This document shows positions 14,411-14,572 of a stretch of DNA of 14,572 nucleotides, in pieces (positions within the stretch are counted from its first letter, which is position 1; every line of letters starts with the position of its first letter). The DNA is taken from contig DXVA01000045.1 of the NCBI GenBank assembly GCA_019408975.1, positions 4,715 through 19,286 on the forward strand. Reading direction: 5' to 3'. A program made the position numbers and the translations under genes. The notes under the pieces are model-generated. The model was not told where the DNA came from. It made no database searches and saw only the letters and a program-made list of their open reading frames with translations. Source of the stretch: Lentisphaeria bacterium (GTDB lineage Bacteria > Verrucomicrobiota > Lentisphaeria > Victivallales > UBA1829).

Positions 14411-14572
14411 AATGAACGCCCCCCCGATGCAAAGCATACGGGGGATCGGGAGGTTTTGCCTGCGGAAAATGAACTACCGCGATGCAAGCATACGCACTAT
14501 CGGGGATTTCGCCTGCGGCAACCAGCTTATTCAGCTGGACCGAAGCAGGACTGAAAGTCCTGCACGAAGCAT
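14411..14572. repeat. Palindromic repeat cluster, copy B (cut by window edge)
   Basis: Inverted relative to copy A. It holds two tandem units, each starting AATGAAC, then a stem-loop, then a conserved block ending GCCTGCGG (14411-14465 and 14468-14518). These are followed by the hairpins CCAGCTTATTCAGCTGG (14522-14538) and GCAGGACTGAAAGTCCTGC (14546-14564). The stems are CCCCCCG-ATGC-AAA-GCAT-A-CGGGGG in one unit and GCG-ATGC-AA-GCAT-A-CGC in the other, against GTGC/GCAC in copy A. Bases 14498-14572 match copy A at 74 of 75 positions. The cluster probably continues beyond the window. Confidence 0.85.

Noticed and set aside
14342..14572. Open plus-strand frame running through the right repeat cluster to the window edge
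   Set aside because: The corresponding frame is broken by a one-base indel in copy A, so the repeat is not conserved as protein; no good ribosome site for the ATG.

Overview
The window looks like the chromosome of a Gram-negative, carbohydrate-using heterotroph. An RND efflux pump with a periplasmic adaptor implies an outer membrane, and a LacI regulator and a xylose-isomerase-like TIM-barrel protein point to sugar metabolism. The mix of families and the dispersed palindromic repeats remind me of the PVC group (Lentisphaerae/Victivallis-like). That placement is an impression from family content, not something shown here.

Left block (1-3106, minus strand) reads as one operon, from right to left: a LacI-type repressor, a creatinase-like M24 protein, an amidohydrolase interrupted by an in-frame TAG, and the start of a small protein resembling the Anabaena sensory rhodopsin transducer (ASRT) family that runs off the left edge. 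The last two junctions are 4-base GTGA stop/start overlaps. A sigma70-like promoter and an 18-bp LacI-type operator with a central CG lie just upstream of lacI, so the repressor probably controls itself and the operon. A sugar- or compatible-solute-responsive catabolic unit is likely; the substrate is unknown.

Middle block (3107-6552): a small P-loop kinase (minus), a palindromic repeat cluster, a sugar phosphate isomerase/epimerase-like gene (plus), a bidirectional terminator, a YbaK-type aminoacyl-tRNA deacylase (minus) and a MarR regulator (minus).

Efflux block (6553-11351): the MarR gene is transcribed divergently from an adaptor - RND permease - second MarR operon. Related inverted repeats lie at both divergent promoters. 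No outer-membrane factor is encoded here. The second MarR is unusually short.

Right block (11359-14572): a large hybrid sensor histidine kinase (two PAS, GAF-like, HisKA, HATPase, receiver) converges on the efflux operon. Beyond it is a consensus promoter pointing right into a second palindromic repeat cluster cut by the window edge. A 75-bp core of this cluster is nearly identical (74/75) to the one at 3939-4013, in inverted orientation. Repeat units differ by paired, structure-preserving changes in their hairpins, and a repeat-like end forms the last codons and stop of the kinase gene. The repeat family and the ASRT-like/pseudo-M24/LacI operon are the two most unusual things here.
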